DNA of 64,000 bases, taken from NCBI GenBank assembly GCA_945883845.1, contig CAMCYI010000001.1, forward strand, positions 62,001 to 126,000. Reading direction: 5' to 3'. Position numbers and translations under genes: made by a program. The DNA comes from Bacteriovorax stolpii (lineage in GTDB: Bacteria; Bdellovibrionota; Bacteriovoracia; Bacteriovoracales; Bacteriovoracaceae). Position 1 is the stretch's first letter. The number at the start of each line of letters is the position of its first letter. The notes under the pieces are model-generated. The model saw nothing but the letters and a program-made list of their open reading frames with translations, had not been told where the DNA came from and ran no database searches. This document shows, in pieces, positions 62,338 to 64,000 of the stretch.

Positions 62338-63468
62338 ATGGCGCGCACCGCAAACAGGCCTATTGTCGGCATTATTGGAGATGGTCAACTGGCCCTCATG
62401 CTTGCTGATGCCTTGAAGTCGAGCAAGATCGATTTCCTGTGTTTATCGTCCTCTTCAGAATCTCCGATGGCCTTGCTTTATCCAGGCGAGACAACTCAAA
62501 ATTCCCTTTATTTTCAGGCGCAGGCGAATGTCTTCACCCTTGAAAATGAATTTCATACAGTCGCTGAACTGAGTGAGCTTCTCGGTGAAAAGAAAGACAG
62601 ACTTTTCCCCGATACTGCGAGCTACGCTCATTTCGCCGACAAAATTTCCCAGCACAAGCTCTATGCCTCTCTCAATCTTCCGACACCTGAGTGGATGGAA
62701 GTGAGAGATCCGAACCTCACTCTCATCATGGAAAAGTTTTCTTTTCCATTTATCGTCAAAGCTCCCGCGGGCGGATACGACGGCAAAGGTGTGAGGGTCG
62801 TGAGAAATCCTTCAGAGTTTAATATCGTGTCAGATGCTTTCGGCCTCTATGAAGGAAAATCGCTTCTGATTGAGCAAATGGTAAAAATCAAGAAAGAGCT
62901 CGCTCAGGGTTTTATCCGAAATGCTGATGGAAACTACACACTACTTCCCTTGGTTGAAACAGTTCAGGTGAATGGCATTTGTCAGTTCGTTCACTACCCT
63001 GCCCCTGTCACAAATAAAATCGCGTCAGAAATTGAATCTATTTTAAAAACACTGATGAATAATCTCGTTGGAATTTTTAACTTTGAGTTTTTCATTGATG
63101 ACGAAGACTGCATCTTTATCAATGAGGGAGCTCCGAGACCTCACAATTCTCAGCATCTCACGATCGATGCTTCGGCACATTCTCAGTTCACTTTGCTTGC
63201 TGATTACCTGATACAAAAGAAAGACCTTCCGCACTCAGTGCCGACAAAAACTTCTGCCATGATCAATATCCTTGGAAAATCATCTGGGCCCGGATATGAG
63301 CTAACACTTCCAAAAACAGAACCCGGAGTTTCCGTTCATTCAAAACTTTACGGTAAGCAGACTTGCACACCCGGCAGAAAAATGGGCCACGTAAATTTGG
63401 TTGATGAGTCTGCCACACATAACCTTACCGAAATCGCCACTCGCGTCTTCAAGGAGTACCACATATGA
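62338..63468 (+). CDS. purK: N5-carboxyaminoimidazole ribonucleotide synthase
   Basis: ATP-grasp enzyme of 376 residues converting AIR and bicarbonate to N5-CAIR. GIIGDGQLALMLADA at the start is the family phosphate-binding signature, followed by KAPAGGYDGKGVRVV and NEGAPRPHNSQHLTID, all conserved. It is divergent from the purF operon and overlaps purE by 4 bases. Confidence 0.95.
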   Translation: MARTANRPIVGIIGDGQLALMLADALKSSKIDFLCLSSSSESPMALLYPGETTQNSLYFQAQANVFTLENEFHTVAELSELLGEKKDRLFPDTASYAHFADKISQHKLYASLNLPTPEWMEVRDPNLTLIMEKFSFPFIVKAPAGGYDGKGVRVVRNPSEFNIVSDAFGLYEGKSLLIEQMVKIKKELAQGFIRNADGNYTLLPLVETVQVNGICQFVHYPAPVTNKIASEIESILKTLMNNLVGIFNFEFFIDDEDCIFINEGAPRPHNSQHLTIDASAHSQFTLLADYLIQKKDLPHSVPTKTSAMINILGKSSGPGYELTLPKTEPGVSVHSKLYGKQTCTPGRKMGHVNLVDESATHNLTEIATRVFKEYHI

Positions 63469-63947
63469 GTCTACGTATTGCCATCATCATGGGAAGCGAC
63501 TCAGACTGGAAAGTAATGAAAGCTTCACGCGATATCTGCGCAGAGTTTGGTGAGTCAACTCATCTTCAGGTTGTTTCAGCTCACAGAACGCCCGAAGATC
63601 TCGCAACGTTCGCGAAGTGGGCCGAAGACAACAATATAAAAGTCATCATCGCCGGAGCCGGCGGAGCCGCTCACTTACCGGGCATGATGGCATCTTATAC
63701 AACACTCCCTGTGATAGGTGTGCCGATCAACACGACTGCACTCCAGGGTCAGGACAGTCTTCTTTCCATCGTCCAGATGCCGAAAGGGATACCGGTTGCG
63801 ACAGTGGCCATCGATAATTCCGTGAATGGTGCTCTTCTTGCGTTGAGAATTCTTGCGACGTCAGATATTCTTCTCACGCAAAAGCTTAAAACCTATCGTG
63901 AAACCATGCAGGCCGAGTCGAGAAAGAAAACGGTCAATCTCGTTTAA
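63465..63947 (+). CDS. purE: N5-carboxyaminoimidazole ribonucleotide mutase
   Basis: Class I PurE of 160 residues that moves the carboxylate of N5-CAIR to give CAIR. MGSDSDWKVM, the catalytic His in SAHRTPE, and AGAGGAAHLPGM are present. Its pairing with purK confirms the two-step bacterial route rather than a direct AIR carboxylase. No gene is visible in the remaining 53 bases. Confidence 0.96.
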   Translation: MSLRIAIIMGSDSDWKVMKASRDICAEFGESTHLQVVSAHRTPEDLATFAKWAEDNNIKVIIAGAGGAAHLPGMMASYTTLPVIGVPINTTALQGQDSLLSIVQMPKGIPVATVAIDNSVNGALLALRILATSDILLTQKLKTYRETMQAESRKKTVNLV

Positions 63948-64000
63948 ATCTCTTTCACTGAGATACTTTTCTGACATTCCGGAGATCCCGGAAGAAGGCA

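Noticed and set aside
63977..63993. TTCCGG/CCGGAA stem-loop after purE
   Set aside because: Only 6 bp and cut off by the window end; no T-run is visible.
1..64000. Search for tRNA, rRNA, insertion sequences, CRISPR repeats, prophage or defence genes
   Set aside because: None seen; gene content and base use look uniform, with no sign of a recently acquired island.

Overview
The window is a dense, mostly housekeeping stretch of a Gram-negative bacterial chromosome, by eye in the mid-40s percent G+C (not computed). Outer-membrane genes (TolQRAB, a LapB-like protein, lipoproteins), frequent TTG/GTG starts, many secreted proteins of unknown function and an FHA-GGDEF protein built like Bdellovibrio DgcB suggest Bdellovibrionota, perhaps the Bacteriovorax/Peredibacter group. 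That placement is an inference from gene content. I see no tRNA or rRNA gene, insertion sequence, prophage, CRISPR array or recognisable defence island, and no gene-free stretch over 300 bases (the longest is about 210 bp, 20737-20949).

Layout. (1) 0.5-8.3 kb, minus strand: a division and cell-wall operon, ftsE-ftsX-envC-ctpA-xseA, then an intact M23 endopeptidase and a histidine kinase with a degenerate ATPase domain. (2) 8.4-11.6 kb: an HD phosphohydrolase, a small basic protein with its own terminator, and an AAA+ regulator lacking the GAFTGA loop. (3) 11.8-20.7 kb, minus strand: sppA-lapB, three unknown envelope genes, tolQ-tolR-tolA-tolB, and upstream a secreted phospholipase D with an EF-hand-like loop. 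(4) 20.9-24.5 kb: rlmN, a small secreted peptide, and a glycoside-hydrolase-like protein with a partner. (5) 24.6-32.4 kb, plus strand: two acyl-CoA dehydrogenases, pgi, the FHA diguanylate cyclase, mutL and miaA. (6) 32.4-43.8 kb: a di-haem peroxidase, a PPDK/PEPS regulator, a Ser/Thr kinase with PEGA-like repeats, a lipoprotein-hydrolase-PilZ operon, a vWA lipoprotein behind a FliA-like promoter, and a thiolase coupled to a cyclic-nucleotide-binding protein. (7) 43.8-48.4 kb: a histone-H1-like protein with a putative zinc site, a beta-oxidation operon and rpsT. (8) 48.4-63.9 kb: lemA with two TPM-domain genes, then purB, the long minus-strand operon purF-C-D-N-L-Q-H-M, and divergent purK-purE.

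How it works together. Region 8 encodes every step of de novo IMP synthesis from PRPP, mostly through 4-bp ATGA overlaps. Regions 1 and 3 encode two envelope-constriction machines (FtsEX-EnvC and Tol). Regions 5-7 hold three acyl-CoA dehydrogenases, an enoyl-CoA hydratase, a hydroxyacyl-CoA dehydrogenase and a thiolase, enough for a beta-oxidation or butyryl-CoA type cycle. A c-di-GMP producer and a PilZ receptor lie about 10 kb apart.

I found no single clearly new system. The best leads are the H1-like protein with the CX4C-X9-CX2H motif, the regulator lacking GAFTGA, the secreted PLD with an EF-hand loop, the M48-like pseudopeptidase in the Tol operon, and the FHA-GGDEF protein with a candidate N-terminal phosphothreonine.
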